Origin: Psychromonas sp. L1A2
GTDB taxonomy: Bacteria; Pseudomonadota; Gammaproteobacteria; Enterobacterales; Psychromonadaceae
Length of the DNA stretch: 64,000 nucleotides
NCBI RefSeq assembly: GCF_009828855.1
Contig: NZ_WUAG01000002.1
Coordinates: forward strand, 496,001-560,000
Direction of reading: 5' to 3'
The position numbers and the translations under genes were made by a program. The notes under the pieces are model-generated. The model had not been told where the DNA came from. It saw only the letters and a list, made by a program, of their open reading frames with translations, and searched no databases. Of the stretch, positions 1-10,540 are shown in pieces; positions within the stretch are counted from its first letter, which is position 1, and each line of letters opens with the position of its first letter.

Positions 1-1472
1 AAGCGCTAATTATCGTACCTGAAATTGGCCTCACACCACAAACTATCAAACGTTTTAAAGCGCGTTTCAATGTGCCTATTTATTTAAAACATTCAGCATT
101 AAATGAACAACAGCAATTAGAAACCTGGTTACATGCTCAACAAGGTAGTGCCGCTATTGTTATTGGTACTCGTAGCGCTATTTTTAGTGACTTTAAAAAC
201 CTAGGTTTAATTATTTTAGATGAAGAGCATGACGCTTCTTTTAAACAACAAGATAGTTTTCGTTATCACGCGCGTGATTTTGCAATCAAACGTGCTTCAC
301 AACAAAACATCCCTATTTTGTTAGGCTCTGCGACCCCTGCTTTTGAATCTCTTAATAATGCACTATCCGGTCGTTACCAACATTTATTTTTAACGCATCG
401 AGCAGGCAATGCAAAACCACCTAAAAATGATCTCATTAACCTGACTGGCTTGCCACTCAAATCAGGTCTATCTCCGCAGTTAATTGAATTAATGCAGCAA
501 CATTTGGCAAAAAACAATCAAGTCATTTTATTTTTAAATCGTCGAGGTTATGCGCCTGTTTTAATGTGTCATGAATGTGGATGGTTAGTAAAATGTGAAC
601 GTTGTGATGCTTTTTATACTTACCATAAAAGCGCTAACTATTTGCATTGTCATCACTGCATGGCAACACACCCTGTTCCAGAACAATGTCATGACTGTGG
701 CTCTACTAATTTGCACTCTACTGGTGTTGGAACAGAACAACTTGAAGAAACATTAAACCTGCTATTTCCAGAGCATCCCACGGTACGAATTGATCGAGAC
801 AATACGCGTAAAAAAGATAGTTTCAATAATTATCTTAATGATATTAATAGCGGCAAATATAAAATTTTACTCGGTACGCAAATGTTAGCCAAAGGGCATC
901 ATTTTCCAGATGTCACATTAGTCGCTTTAGTCGATGTAGACGGAGCGCTGTTTAGTAATGACTTCCGTGCAAGTGAACGATTAGGGCAATTATTTACACA
1001 AGTAGCAGGTCGAGCAGGACGAGCAGAGAAAAAAGGCCAAGTGGTTTTACAAACTTTTCATCCTGAGCATAACCTATTACAAGAATTAGTGAATAACGGC
1101 TATGGTGATTTTTCTCGAACTGCATTGCAAGAAAGAAGAATGGCACAGTTACCGCCCTTTTCTTATCAAGCTCTCATTAGAGCTGAATCTTTGAATGCGA
1201 CACAGGCAGAAAACTTTCTCACCCTTTGTAAGCAAACTTTAAATCAAATCGCTGATAACAATAAAGTCAGCGATAGATTATTGATATTAGGCCCCATTGC
1301 AGCCTCTATGGAAAGAAGAGCAGGCAAATACCGCTTTCAATTGTTACTACAAAGCGAACAAAGAGTGTTGATTACTAAAACATTAAACATCGCATTAGCA
1401 CACTTTGAAAAGCTACCAGAAGGGAGAAAAGTGCGCTGGTCAATTGATGTTGACCCGATAGATTTTATTTAA
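1..1472 (+). CDS. priA: Primosomal protein N' (PriA helicase), 5' end missing
   Basis: PriA is the 3'-5' DNA helicase that rebuilds replication forks and loads the primosome. The reading frame is open from base 3, before the first possible start, and the upstream residues (VPEIGLTPQT) are typical PriA helicase sequence, so the gene is cut by the window edge and lacks its N-terminal DNA-binding part and Walker A. Visible are the DEEHD Walker B box, the zinc-binding cysteine cluster (CHECG, CERCD, CHHCM, CHDCG) and the helicase C-terminal motifs GTQMLAKGHHFPDV and QVAGRAGR. It faces relA across a shared hairpin terminator. Identification is secure; only the start is missing. Confidence 0.97.
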   Translation, partial: ALIIVPEIGLTPQTIKRFKARFNVPIYLKHSALNEQQQLETWLHAQQGSAAIVIGTRSAIFSDFKNLGLIILDEEHDASFKQQDSFRYHARDFAIKRASQQNIPILLGSATPAFESLNNALSGRYQHLFLTHRAGNAKPPKNDLINLTGLPLKSGLSPQLIELMQQHLAKNNQVILFLNRRGYAPVLMCHECGWLVKCERCDAFYTYHKSANYLHCHHCMATHPVPEQCHDCGSTNLHSTGVGTEQLEETLNLLFPEHPTVRIDRDNTRKKDSFNNYLNDINSGKYKILLGTQMLAKGHHFPDVTLVALVDVDGALFSNDFRASERLGQLFTQVAGRAGRAEKKGQVVLQTFHPEHNLLQELVNNGYGDFSRTALQERRMAQLPPFSYQALIRAESLNATQAENFLTLCKQTLNQIADNNKVSDRLLILGPIAASMERRAGKYRFQLLLQSEQRVLITKTLNIALAHFEKLPEGRKVRWSIDVDPIDFI

Positions 1473-1520
1473 TCAAATTAGCTAAAAAGTAGTTAGCCAA
1501 AATAAGGTTAACTAAAAGCA

Positions 1521-1564
1521 AAAAAGCCTAATAATCATATCTCAATAAAATTATTAGGCTTTTT
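1521..1564. terminator. Bidirectional terminator between priA and relA
   Basis: A 15-bp perfect stem (AAAAAGCCTAATAAT and its complement) is separated by a 14-nt loop. A-runs on one side and T-runs on the other make it work in both directions for two converging genes. Confidence 0.9.
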
Positions 1565-1619
1565 ATATATTTAAAGACCTTTCTAAATATTATTCATTAA
1601 TACGCCTGCATTACATGAA

Positions 1620-3833
1620 TTAAATTCGGCGTGCATCAGACACATCTTTTAATTGCTTCAATTTAACTAAAAGTTTATTGATCTCTTTGTTATTTTGAAC
1701 TTCTAAAGATAAATCGATAGTCGCCGTTAACGTCTTCGTATTGGTTTGACTGTTAACCCCTAAGAGATTCACTTTTTCATTGGATAATACCGTTGTAATA
1801 TCTTTCAATAAGCCATTTCGATCATCTGCAATTAAACGTAATGTCAGTGTATAACCCGATGACTGGGAATCTCCCCAGTTTGCATTAATAATACGTTCTG
1901 GATGCGCTTCTTCTAAATCCGCTAATTGTTCACAGTTCTTTCTATGAATTGAAATACCACGCCCTTGCGTAATATACCCAACAATACCTTCACCAGGCAC
2001 TGGCTGACAACATCTTGCAATGTTATGCATTAAATCAGCTACACCATCAATAATAATGTCTTTACCTGTATTTTTAGGCGCTATTTGTATTTTACGGTTT
2101 TGTAACTCTAATAGTGCAGCGGCATCTTGTTGTTCTAGTGTTTGTTGATGATAAAAACCATCTAAAAAGTGAACAAGTTGGTTAAGACGTAAATCACCAT
2201 TACCAATTCCCGCATAGATATCATCTGTTGTACCGACATTAAAACGCGTGATTGCAGGTGTAATATCCGTTAACTTCAAATCAATTTTAACAAGTTCAAC
2301 TTCTAGTAACTCACGACCTGCAATAATATTTTTATCGCGATCTTGTTTTCTAAACCAAGTAGCCACTTTATGTCGCGCTCTTGGCGCATTAATATACCCA
2401 AGTTGCGGATTTAACCAATCACGACTTGGATTCGGTTCTTTTTGAGTCAGAATTTCAATTTGATCACCGGTTTTTAATTGATATGTAAAAGGAACAATAT
2501 GATTTGCTACTTTTGCACCAATACAACGATGCCCAATCAGACTATGAATATAATAAGCAAAATCAAGTGGTGTAGAGCCTGCAGGTAAATCGATGACTTC
2601 ACCTTTAGGTGTAAAGACATAAACGCGGTCGTTAAATACTTGGCTACGAATCTCTTCAACTAAATCATCGCCATCGGTCATATCCTCTTGCCATGCTAAG
2701 AGTTTACGTAACCATGCGATTTTTTCTTCGTAGTTACTGGCTGATTTCCCACCAGCATTACCTTCTTTGTATTTCCAATGTGCTGCAACGCCCATTTCCG
2801 AGTCTTCATGCATTTGCTGAGTACGTATCTGAACTTCAACAGGTTTACCACTATCTCCTAATACAACGGTATGAATTGATTGGTAACCGTTGGGTTTAGG
2901 GTTGGCGATGTAATCATCGAACTCACGGGGAATATGACGCCATTTAGTATGTATTGCACCTAGTGCGGCATAGCAATCTTGTAGCTTTTCAACCACGACA
3001 CGTACTGCTCTTACATCATAGAGTTCATCAAATTGCAGATCTTTTTTCTGCATTTTTCTATAAATGCTATAAATATGTTTAGGCCGACCATAAGCCGTCC
3101 CTTCTATGTTCATTTCAGCTAGCGATGATTTAACGGTTTCAACAAAGTCTTGGATATAGTTTTCGCGGTCAATGCGTTTTTCATCAAGTTGCTTAGCTAT
3201 ATTTTTATAGGTTTCTGCTTGTAGGTAACGAAAAGAAAGGTCTTCTAATTCCCACTTTAGCTGCCCTATTCCCAAACGATTTGCTAATGGTGCGTAGATG
3301 GTTGATATTTCATGTGCCAGTTTAACTTTAGTGTCTTCATCGGCAATTTTAACTTGGCGAAGATAGCATATTCGCTCAGCGAGCTTTATCACTACAGCAC
3401 GAACATCTTCAACCATTGCCAATAGCATGTGTCGTAAATTGTCAACTTGAGATTCGGCGTTTTGTTTATTGCCACGGCTTTGTAAGGCTCTAATCCCTTC
3501 CATTTCCATTGCGCCTTTTGCTAATTTAGCAATACGCTTTGGCCATAGTTCATCAACTTTTTCAGTGCTTAAAACATCTTGTGCGAGTAAAGGAAAGATT
3601 AATGCAGCATTTAAAGTATCCATATCCATGTTCAAAGTAACGAGGATCTCAACCATTTCACAGCCTAATTGCAATGCAATAATCTGTTGTTCCGAGTCAC
3701 ACAACTCACTCACTTTATTATAATTTTCGAATAAGTTACTTTGATCTTGTTTACTTAAACCAAATGTTGTCACCCATTTATCTGGGGCTTTTAAGGCACT
3801 TTGGTAAAAGTGTGTATCACGAACTGAAACCAT
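1620..3833 (-). CDS. relA: GTP pyrophosphokinase RelA, (p)ppGpp synthetase I
   Basis: RelA binds ribosomes stalled with uncharged tRNA and makes (p)ppGpp from ATP and GTP/GDP, starting the stringent response. At 737 aa it has the usual length. In order: a degenerate HD hydrolase-like region (about 30-170), the synthetase domain (about 240-365, with YGRPKHIYSIYRKM, NPKPNGYQSIHT and the EFDD signature of monofunctional RelA rather than the SpoT-type motif), a TGS domain (about 400-465), a Cys-rich region with ARCCQPVPGE, and a C-terminal ACT domain. The ATG is preceded by GGAGAG. It lies downstream of rlmD on the same strand, as in enterics, but with about 290 bp between them. Confidence 0.97.
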   Translation of the reverse strand: MVSVRDTHFYQSALKAPDKWVTTFGLSKQDQSNLFENYNKVSELCDSEQQIIALQLGCEMVEILVTLNMDMDTLNAALIFPLLAQDVLSTEKVDELWPKRIAKLAKGAMEMEGIRALQSRGNKQNAESQVDNLRHMLLAMVEDVRAVVIKLAERICYLRQVKIADEDTKVKLAHEISTIYAPLANRLGIGQLKWELEDLSFRYLQAETYKNIAKQLDEKRIDRENYIQDFVETVKSSLAEMNIEGTAYGRPKHIYSIYRKMQKKDLQFDELYDVRAVRVVVEKLQDCYAALGAIHTKWRHIPREFDDYIANPKPNGYQSIHTVVLGDSGKPVEVQIRTQQMHEDSEMGVAAHWKYKEGNAGGKSASNYEEKIAWLRKLLAWQEDMTDGDDLVEEIRSQVFNDRVYVFTPKGEVIDLPAGSTPLDFAYYIHSLIGHRCIGAKVANHIVPFTYQLKTGDQIEILTQKEPNPSRDWLNPQLGYINAPRARHKVATWFRKQDRDKNIIAGRELLEVELVKIDLKLTDITPAITRFNVGTTDDIYAGIGNGDLRLNQLVHFLDGFYHQQTLEQQDAAALLELQNRKIQIAPKNTGKDIIIDGVADLMHNIARCCQPVPGEGIVGYITQGRGISIHRKNCEQLADLEEAHPERIINANWGDSQSSGYTLTLRLIADDRNGLLKDITTVLSNEKVNLLGVNSQTNTKTLTATIDLSLEVQNNKEINKLLVKLKQLKDVSDARRI

Positions 3834-4082
3834 CTAACTCTCCAAAAAAGTAGCTGAATATTTAAGTTGGAAGCAAAAAATTAACACTTATTAAGGACAT
3901 GTTTAAATACCTGGTCATCACCTTAAAAAAGGATAAATGTAGACGTTATCCCTTCTGACTTAATTCACATGAAGCGATTCTATTTTATAGAGTGCTTCCA
4001 ATTAATTTATATTTTGAATCGCCAACTAAAAAATCATTCAATCAAAAAACTAATAATACTTAAAATTATTAACTTATAAAGT

Positions 4083-4118
4083 CATTGTCTCTTTATTATT
4101 GTGACAATGGCCTTTTAA
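4083..4118 (-). terminator. Possible weak terminator after rlmD
   Basis: A 7-bp stem (CATTGTC/GACAATG) lies just downstream of the rlmD stop on the minus strand. The following T-tract is poor, so termination may be partial and allow read-through to relA. The remaining spacer to relA (3834-4082) shows nothing clear. Confidence 0.35.
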
Positions 4119-4125
4119 ACGTTGA

Positions 4126-5463
4126 TTATTTTTTAGTAAATAATGCCATTGACTCCATATGTGCTGTTTGTGGGAACATATCAATCAGACCTAATTTAGC
4201 TAATGTATAACCTTGCTCTAATAGTAATGCACTATCTCTTGCTAATGTCACAGGATCACATGAAACATACAAAATATGACTTGGCTTTTTATTAGCGACA
4301 AACGCCATACACTCGGCAGCACCCGCTCGAGCAGGATCGAGTAGTATTTTATCGTAACGTAGTTGTGCCCAATCTGCTTTTAATTCATTCAAGTCACTTA
4401 AATCTGCTTGATAAAAGGCAACATTCGTTAAATGACAATGCAAAGCATTCTGTGCGCCACGGTCGACCATTTTTTGAATACCTTCGACGGCAACAACTTG
4501 TTCAACTTTTTTAGCAATGGGTAAGGTAAAATTACCTAACCCACAAAACAAATCTAAGACATGATCCGTATTTTTTAGTTCAAGCCAAGAAATTGCTTGC
4601 TGAACCATTTGTTGATTAATGTCTGCATTTACCTGTAAGAAATCATCAATGTTAAACTCAAACTCACAATCTTGTTCTGCTAACGAATAGGTTAACTTGT
4701 GTTGTTCTGTTAAACATTGAATATCAGTCGGGCTACTTTGCGCATAAAAATGCAATTGATGTTCTGCAGAAAAGGCAATGATTAATGCGATATCTTGATC
4801 TAATAATGGTTTTAAATGGCGTAATAACACGGCAACCGTATTATCCGCTTCAACTAACTCTATATGACCTAATGCCATCTTACCTTGTAACTGATTTAAC
4901 AACGCTTTAAGAGGCAAAATTAATTGTGACAATGCAGGTTTTAATACCGGACATTTTTGTTGATTAATGAGTTCATTACTGGCCGAGCGACGGAAGCCCA
5001 TTTGTACTTTTTTGGTTTTTTTATCATACATCACACCAAAACGTGCACAACGACGATAAGCCCAAGCATCTGATTTTAATGTTGCTTGTAATTCTGCTGG
5101 TTTATATTTTGCAAAACGCTCAAACAACGCCATAAGACCCGTTTGTTTTATTTCAATCTGGCTTGCCTGTTCAATATGTTGTAAATGACACCCCCCACAT
5201 TCTTGGTAATGTTCACAATGTGGTTCGGTACGTAAATTACTCGCTTGATGTATTTTTAGAATACTGGCTTTTTTATAGCGTTTTTTATCTTCATCGATAG
5301 AAACATCGACGATTTCACCTACTAAACCACCTTCAACGAACATTGGCTTATTTTGATGGAATAACATCCCTCTGCCCTGATGATCGAGCTTATCGATCTG
5401 ACAATGTTTAATTATTTTGTTATTTTGCTTATTTGTGCGCGATGCTTTGAAGAACTGGGCCAT
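4126..5463 (-). CDS. rlmD: 23S rRNA (uracil-1939-C5)-methyltransferase RlmD
   Basis: This enzyme methylates U1939 of 23S rRNA using SAM. The protein has 445 aa: an N-terminal TRAM RNA-binding domain (about 20-75), iron-sulfur cysteines C83, C89 and C92 (PHCEHYQECGGC) plus a later Cys in QKCPV, SAM motif I (VLDLFCGLGNFTLP), and the nucleophile region LYVSCDPVTLARD with Cys402. The ATG start gives MAQFFKAS. It is divergent from barA with 115 bp between them and upstream of relA, the conserved barA/rlmD-relA neighbourhood. The only realistic alternative, RlmC, is shorter and lacks the N-terminal TRAM domain. Confidence 0.96.
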   Translation of the reverse strand: MAQFFKASRTNKQNNKIIKHCQIDKLDHQGRGMLFHQNKPMFVEGGLVGEIVDVSIDEDKKRYKKASILKIHQASNLRTEPHCEHYQECGGCHLQHIEQASQIEIKQTGLMALFERFAKYKPAELQATLKSDAWAYRRCARFGVMYDKKTKKVQMGFRRSASNELINQQKCPVLKPALSQLILPLKALLNQLQGKMALGHIELVEADNTVAVLLRHLKPLLDQDIALIIAFSAEHQLHFYAQSSPTDIQCLTEQHKLTYSLAEQDCEFEFNIDDFLQVNADINQQMVQQAISWLELKNTDHVLDLFCGLGNFTLPIAKKVEQVVAVEGIQKMVDRGAQNALHCHLTNVAFYQADLSDLNELKADWAQLRYDKILLDPARAGAAECMAFVANKKPSHILYVSCDPVTLARDSALLLEQGYTLAKLGLIDMFPQTAHMESMALFTKK

Positions 5464-5578
5464 AAATATTTCACAGGTGAAGTAAGCTATGCCATGATAG
5501 CGGTTACGTTTATCGGAACGCTATTGTCACACAAAAAATACAAGCATTCATTACTCCATTGAAATTAGATTTTACCTT

Positions 5579-8356
5579 ATGACTAAATACGGCCTACGCG
5601 CACAAGTTATTGCCTACACTGTTCTACCGACTGTCCTTATCGGTGGCATTTTAGCTGGTTACTTTTCATTCCATCGCTTCCAACAAGCCGATGAGTTTTT
5701 AATTGATCGGGCATTGAACATTGCAGATGCATTATCAATCGCCAGTGAATACGGTATGCAGGATGAGACCAGAACTATTCTGCGTCGATTAATTGGGACC
5801 ACTCATCGAAAAAATAGCCCTATGATCAAAAGTATTGCTATTTTTACTGCTGATAATAAATTATTTGTTATCAGTAATTACCATCGTGATTATCAAAAGT
5901 TGCGTTTAGATAAAGACCAACCAATACCCGACTTACCGCAAATCACGACTTTAGATGACAGTATCATTATCCATAGTCCGATTATTGATGAAACAAACTT
6001 TTTAGAATACCAACTGACTTTCGATCAACCTCGTAAAGTAGTCGGCTATGTTGCATTAGAGATAAATAGGGATCAAATTGAGCTATTGCTTTATCGAGAT
6101 GCCGCTTTCTCTTTGTTAGTGGTGTTGTTAGGTATTATAGGCAGTTTATATTTGGCCTTTAAACATGCTAAACGTATTACAGCCCCTATTTCTGACATGG
6201 CATCAGTCGTTGAAAAAATCAGTTTAGGGCGTTTAAATTCTCGCGTTGAAGGTGAATACACGGGTGAAATTGGTTTACTACAACATGGTATTAACGAAAT
6301 GGCATTGGCCATGTCTAAACATCATGAAGAGATGCAAGAAAGTATTGATTTAGCGACCAGCGAATTACGTGAAACGTTAGACCAAATGGAAGTGCAAAAT
6401 ATTGAATTAGATATCACTCGTAAAGAAGCACAACAAGCTGCTTCCGTAAAATCTGAATTCTTAGCCAATATGAGCCATGAATTACGTACTCCATTAAATG
6501 GTGTTATTGGCTTTGCAAGACAGTTATTAAAAACACAAATGACTAATAATCAAATGGATTATTTGCAAACAATTGAGCGTTCAGCAGGTAACCTGTTAAA
6601 TATTATTAATGACATTCTCGACTTTTCTAAGCTAGAAGCCGGCAAATTAGACCTTGAGCATATCCCTTTCGAAATCCGTGAATCGATTGATGAAACAATG
6701 CATCTATTAGCGCACAGTGCACACGAGAAAAATATTGAATTAAGTTTAATGGTTGATGAAGACGTCCCCCAAGAACTAATTGGTGATGCGATGCGTCTAC
6801 AACAGATCTTAACTAACTTAATTGGTAATGCTATAAAATTTACTGAACAAGGTAATATAGAAGTTAAGATTCAGCGTACTGAAAAAGAAAATGATACCGA
6901 TAAAGGCATCAAACTTAAATTTATTATTTCAGATACTGGTATTGGTATATCAGAGGCACAACAAGAACAACTATTTAAAGCCTTTGGACAAGCAGATAGC
7001 AGCATCACGCGCCAGTATGGCGGTACAGGTTTAGGACTTGTTATCACGCAAAAACTAGTCAATGAAATGAAAGGTAGTATTGACTTAGTCTCAACACCTA
7101 ATGCGGGCTCTACTTTCTGGTTTACTATCGCCATAGAGAGGTGTACTCGCGAACCACTCGCTTCACTTCCATTAGAAAGATTATCTAATCGAACAGTGTT
7201 AGCTTATGAGTCAAATGAATACGCAGTACGCGCATGCTCTCAATTGCTAATGCAATGGAAAACCAATGCCACTATCACTGAAACAGACTTACAATGGAAA
7301 AAGGCACTTCATAAACGTTATGACAGTATCGTGATTGGACATAGTAACAATACTAATATCAATCCGCTGTTAATTCATATCGAGCAAGCAAAAGAATACA
7401 CTGACAATATTATTGTGTTGCTGAATTGCAGCGACCCAAGTGTTTACGAGCAATTAATGGAAACAGGTATAACTCATTGCTTAAATAAGCCAGTTAACCA
7501 TAAAAACTTTGCAAATGCCTTAGTATCAAATGAAACAACGCCAACAACATTACAAATTGCAATGCCAATACAACGTAAAGACATTAATGTAATGGCTGTA
7601 GATGATAATAGAGCGAACTTAAAACTTATCTCTGCAATGTTAACCGATAGAGTTCATCGAGTAACAACGTGTAAGAATGGTAAAGAAGCTGTTGAACATG
7701 CAAAAAATACACCTTTTGATATTATCTTCATGGATATACAAATGCCTATTTTAGATGGTGTCAGTGCTTGTGCTCAAATTAAAAAGGATTCTCTGAATCA
7801 AGAGAGCCCTATTATCGCAGTAACCGCACACGTTCTCCCGGGTGAAAAAGAGCAGTTCTTGCAAAAAGGTATGGATGATTGTTTGGCAAAACCGATTGAT
7901 GAATTGGCATTACAAGCCATCATTAACAAATGGGCACCTAATGCACAAATAATGGAGGTAGCTCCTCAAGAAGAAATAGCTAAGCTCCCTCATAAAAAAA
8001 TACCAGCTATCGTAAAGAAATCCTTTGATTGGGAGTTGGCATTACAGCAATCAGCCGGCAAGAGTGATTTAGCTAAAGAGATGTTGAGTATGTTATTAGA
8101 AGAGTTTGATGATATTCGAAAAATAGCAAATAGTGCGATTAATGGTGATGTTGATAGTGAACAATTTGCAAAGGCAATCCATAAATTTCATGGTGGTTGT
8201 AGTTATAGCGGCGTTCCTAAATTAAAAAATATCGCAGGCTTAATTGAAAAAGAGATCAAAAATGCGGTCAATCCAGACTTGTTAGAACCTGAACTATTGG
8301 AACTATTAGACGAGTTGGATAATGTAGAAAAAGAAGCAAAGACTTATTTAGCATAA
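5579..8356 (+). CDS. barA: Hybrid sensor histidine kinase BarA
   Basis: BarA is the inner-membrane tripartite kinase that phosphorylates the response regulator UvrY/GacA/SirA, which turns on the CsrB-type regulatory RNAs and so controls carbon use, motility and biofilm formation. The 925-aa protein has TM1 (about 12-32), a periplasmic sensor loop, TM2 (about 172-192), HAMP, a HisKA domain with His300 in SHELRT, an HATPase domain (GNAIKF, DTGIGIS, GGTGLGL), a degenerate receiver-like segment (about 525-640), a true receiver with Asp719 in FMDIQMP, and an HPt domain with His871 in KFHGGCSYSG. The relay His-Asp-His is complete. Its usual partner regulator is not in the window. Position opposite rlmD-relA supports the name. 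Confidence 0.95.
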   Translation: MTKYGLRAQVIAYTVLPTVLIGGILAGYFSFHRFQQADEFLIDRALNIADALSIASEYGMQDETRTILRRLIGTTHRKNSPMIKSIAIFTADNKLFVISNYHRDYQKLRLDKDQPIPDLPQITTLDDSIIIHSPIIDETNFLEYQLTFDQPRKVVGYVALEINRDQIELLLYRDAAFSLLVVLLGIIGSLYLAFKHAKRITAPISDMASVVEKISLGRLNSRVEGEYTGEIGLLQHGINEMALAMSKHHEEMQESIDLATSELRETLDQMEVQNIELDITRKEAQQAASVKSEFLANMSHELRTPLNGVIGFARQLLKTQMTNNQMDYLQTIERSAGNLLNIINDILDFSKLEAGKLDLEHIPFEIRESIDETMHLLAHSAHEKNIELSLMVDEDVPQELIGDAMRLQQILTNLIGNAIKFTEQGNIEVKIQRTEKENDTDKGIKLKFIISDTGIGISEAQQEQLFKAFGQADSSITRQYGGTGLGLVITQKLVNEMKGSIDLVSTPNAGSTFWFTIAIERCTREPLASLPLERLSNRTVLAYESNEYAVRACSQLLMQWKTNATITETDLQWKKALHKRYDSIVIGHSNNTNINPLLIHIEQAKEYTDNIIVLLNCSDPSVYEQLMETGITHCLNKPVNHKNFANALVSNETTPTTLQIAMPIQRKDINVMAVDDNRANLKLISAMLTDRVHRVTTCKNGKEAVEHAKNTPFDIIFMDIQMPILDGVSACAQIKKDSLNQESPIIAVTAHVLPGEKEQFLQKGMDDCLAKPIDELALQAIINKWAPNAQIMEVAPQEEIAKLPHKKIPAIVKKSFDWELALQQSAGKSDLAKEMLSMLLEEFDDIRKIANSAINGDVDSEQFAKAIHKFHGGCSYSGVPKLKNIAGLIEKEIKNAVNPDLLEPELLELLDELDNVEKEAKTYLA

Positions 8357-8407
8357 AAATCTATCTTGCTCTGATAATTGGAGAATTAAAGGTAGCGATG
8401 AGTTTTA

Positions 8408-8525
8408 ATACCGATTACATTAAATATATTGTCTAAATTTCACCCAGGAAAAACAGTTCAATTCAAGGCGTAAATTGAGCTGTTTTAACAAGTAAAATAG
8501 ATAAGCTATTTATTGTAATTAGTAT
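8408..8525 (+). repeat. MITE-like repeat, copy A (short form)
   Basis: 118 bp between barA and a channel gene. It starts ATACCGATTACATTAAATA and ends TTAGTAT, and shares with the other copies the inner words TCTAAATTT, GCAGGAAAAA-like, AAGGCGTAAATTGAG and TTTTAACAAGTAAAATAGAT. It is the most diverged and shortest copy, with a large internal deletion. Confidence 0.8.
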
Positions 8526-8535
8526 AATAAGTAGT

Positions 8536-8637
8536 TAACCTCAATTCTGGTTAATGAAAGCAAGATTATATTTAAAATCATAAGGTTACTTCTACTATAC
8601 CACTTTGTATCGCTTTGCTTATCCAGGACTGAGGTTA
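8536..8637. repeat. Second inverted-repeat element, about 102 bp
   Basis: Bounded by TAACCTCAATTCTGG and CCAGGACTGAGGTTA, which are inverted copies at 13 of 15 positions. The right end (TGTATCG-TTTGCTTA-CC) resembles 63358-63395 near the other window end, so it may be a separate dispersed element. The remainder of the 8357-8809 spacer has no gene. Confidence 0.5.
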
Positions 8638-8734
8638 GATAATTTTAAGCTCTATAAATGAAATTAGCTGTAGTTTATCAAAGGTAATTAATGTTCTGTC
8701 TTAACTGCCTATATAAATAAACTATATGGCGCTG

Positions 8735-8767
8735 ATAAAAAATAAAGGCTTATCAATGATAGGCCTT
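8735..8767 (-). terminator. Terminator of the 8810-9919 channel gene
   Basis: On the minus strand the stem AAGGCCTATC / GATAAGCCTT has a 4-nt loop and is followed by TTATTTTTT. A clear intrinsic terminator about 45 bp after the stop codon. Confidence 0.85.
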
Positions 8768-8809
8768 CGCTTTACTACTTTTTGAAATAACAAAGGCATG
8801 ACTTACCTA

Positions 8810-9919
8810 TTATTTAATACTGTCAGAGCTCTCTAGTAAGTTTCTATGGTCATCCTTGTCCATGTGCAATTGACGGGTAGGGAAGGCGAACTCTGCTCCA
8901 TGCTCAATCACTATATTGGCTACTTTTAATAAAACATCTTGCTTCACTTCATGAAACAAAATCCAGTTAGTTGTTTTAGTGAAAGTATAGATAAAAAAGT
9001 CTAAAGATGAATTATTAAATAAATCAAAGTTAACAATCAAAGTCTGAGACTGATCGATATCAGGATGATTTTGTAACATCTCTCTAACCGCTTTTATAAT
9101 ATGCTCGACTTGTTGAATATCTTTATAACGCAGGCCAAAGTCTTCTTTAATACGTCGATTAGTCATACGAGATGGATTCTCTACAACAATGGTTGTAAAT
9201 AAACTGTTTGGGACGTAAATAGGACGTTTATCAAAAGTACGAATACGTGTTACACGCCAGCCAATTTCCTCTACGGTCCCTTCGATTGACTTGTCAGGAC
9301 TACGGATCCAATCACCTACTTTAAAAGGTTTATCCATATACACCATGGTTGCACCAAATAGATTTGATAATAAATCCTTAGCCGCCATACCAACAATTAA
9401 CCCCCCCATACCACCGAATGCAAGCACACCAGAAATACTTACCCCTAAGGTTTGAATAATTGATAAAGTAATAATAGTAATAATGGAAAGCTTCGCTAGT
9501 TTAGATAATGCAGTAACTGTCGTTGTATCTTTTGCATCATCGGCAATATAAGTATGTTCTGCTTTATAAACTAAGCGCCAAAATACCCAACCAATCAAAA
9601 ATAAAATAGCCACTTTTTGAACCGCTGGTAAATAATCAGAAATGGCAAACTCTTCACTTTCTGCGATCACTCTCATTGACATTGATGTCCCCATCAAGAC
9701 AATCACCCAATTGATCGGTTTATTAACGGCATAGAACACAATATCGTCCCAACTATTTAACGTTTTGGCGATCATATTCTCAGCTCTTCTTGCAAAATAA
9801 CGCCAAACTAATTGCAATAAAAGAGTGATGCATAACATTAGAGCGAAGTTAGCAACCCAATTTCCAATATTTATTGTAAGTAGCCAATCACTTACATAAA
9901 CTTCAGCTTGTTCAAACAT
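8810..9919 (-). CDS. MscS-family mechanosensitive channel (YnaI-like)
   Basis: A membrane channel of the MscS superfamily, expected to open under membrane tension and release solutes after a drop in external salt. The 369-aa protein has about five hydrophobic segments (near 20-40, 65-85, 105-125, 145-165 and 170-190), a pore region with [20 protein letters not shown], then the beta-domain PFKVGDWI and a cytoplasmic vestibule part. The extra N-terminal helices relative to canonical MscS suggest a YnaI/YbdG-type channel. The start is ATG with AAGGA upstream. It lies downstream of canonical mscS on the same strand but 620 bp away, so it probably has its own promoter. Confidence 0.88.
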   Translation of the reverse strand: MFEQAEVYVSDWLLTINIGNWVANFALMLCITLLLQLVWRYFARRAENMIAKTLNSWDDIVFYAVNKPINWVIVLMGTSMSMRVIAESEEFAISDYLPAVQKVAILFLIGWVFWRLVYKAEHTYIADDAKDTTTVTALSKLAKLSIITIITLSIIQTLGVSISGVLAFGGMGGLIVGMAAKDLLSNLFGATMVYMDKPFKVGDWIRSPDKSIEGTVEEIGWRVTRIRTFDKRPIYVPNSLFTTIVVENPSRMTNRRIKEDFGLRYKDIQQVEHIIKAVREMLQNHPDIDQSQTLIVNFDLFNNSSLDFFIYTFTKTTNWILFHEVKQDVLLKVANIVIEHGAEFAFPTRQLHMDKDDHRNLLESSDSIK

Positions 9920-10540
9920 ATAAATCCTTAGGGTAAAACGAAGACGTTAAGATAATAACAACTGATGATACTCATAAAAGACTAAAAGCTAAACCTGTTG
10001 CAACTACTAAACAATTGATAAGTAGAATCAATAAAACAACATGAACGAAAAAAAGTTCAGTATAAGCAATGAAAAAAATACTTATTATAGCAAGTAATAT
10101 TACACTTCTTGTTGTTAAGTAACCGTCATTAAACTCTAAAAAATGATCAATTCAATTCGAATAATTATCGATTAGAATTGAAAAGTCTCTTATTATTAAA
10201 AGTCGCTTAACTCTCTATTTAAGATTCCATTAAGCGTATTCGAAAATAACCTCATATATTTATACCCCACCGAGAAGTGTGACTAATAGACAAAATTGAT
10301 AAATATAAAAAGAACGATTTACACTAGGAAGATCAATGATAACGATTGATAAACAGAGTTTATTTAAGGCTTAAAATTTAAAAATAATTTTTAATACGTT
10401 AAACTTTTACTCTTCTTATGCCAGCCCATTACTTCTGATTTCAGTAAAAATTTAAAGGTAGATTGAAAAGTAATAACACTATAACCATTAAAGTTAATCG
10501 TTCAAATAGAGTCGCTTTAATGATTTAAGTAAATAAAACT
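9920..10540. other. Intergenic region between two channel genes
   Basis: 620 bp of AT-rich DNA with no convincing ORF. The only structure seen is an 8-bp dyad (TTCAATTC/GAATTGAA) at 10151-10182, which lies upstream of the 8810-9919 channel gene and could be regulatory. No clear terminator follows the mscS gene. Confidence 0.5.

Noticed and set aside
3867-4002. TTGGAAGC / GCTTCCAA inverted words upstream of relA
   Set aside because: Only 8 bp and 120 bp apart; chance is a sufficient explanation.
5380-5562. 60-aa plus-strand frame between rlmD and barA
   Set aside because: It covers the start of rlmD in antisense and the divergent promoter spacer.
7180-7500. First receiver-like part of BarA considered as a second functional receiver
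   Set aside because: No phospho-acceptor Asp in the right context is visible; it looks degenerate, as in other BarA proteins.
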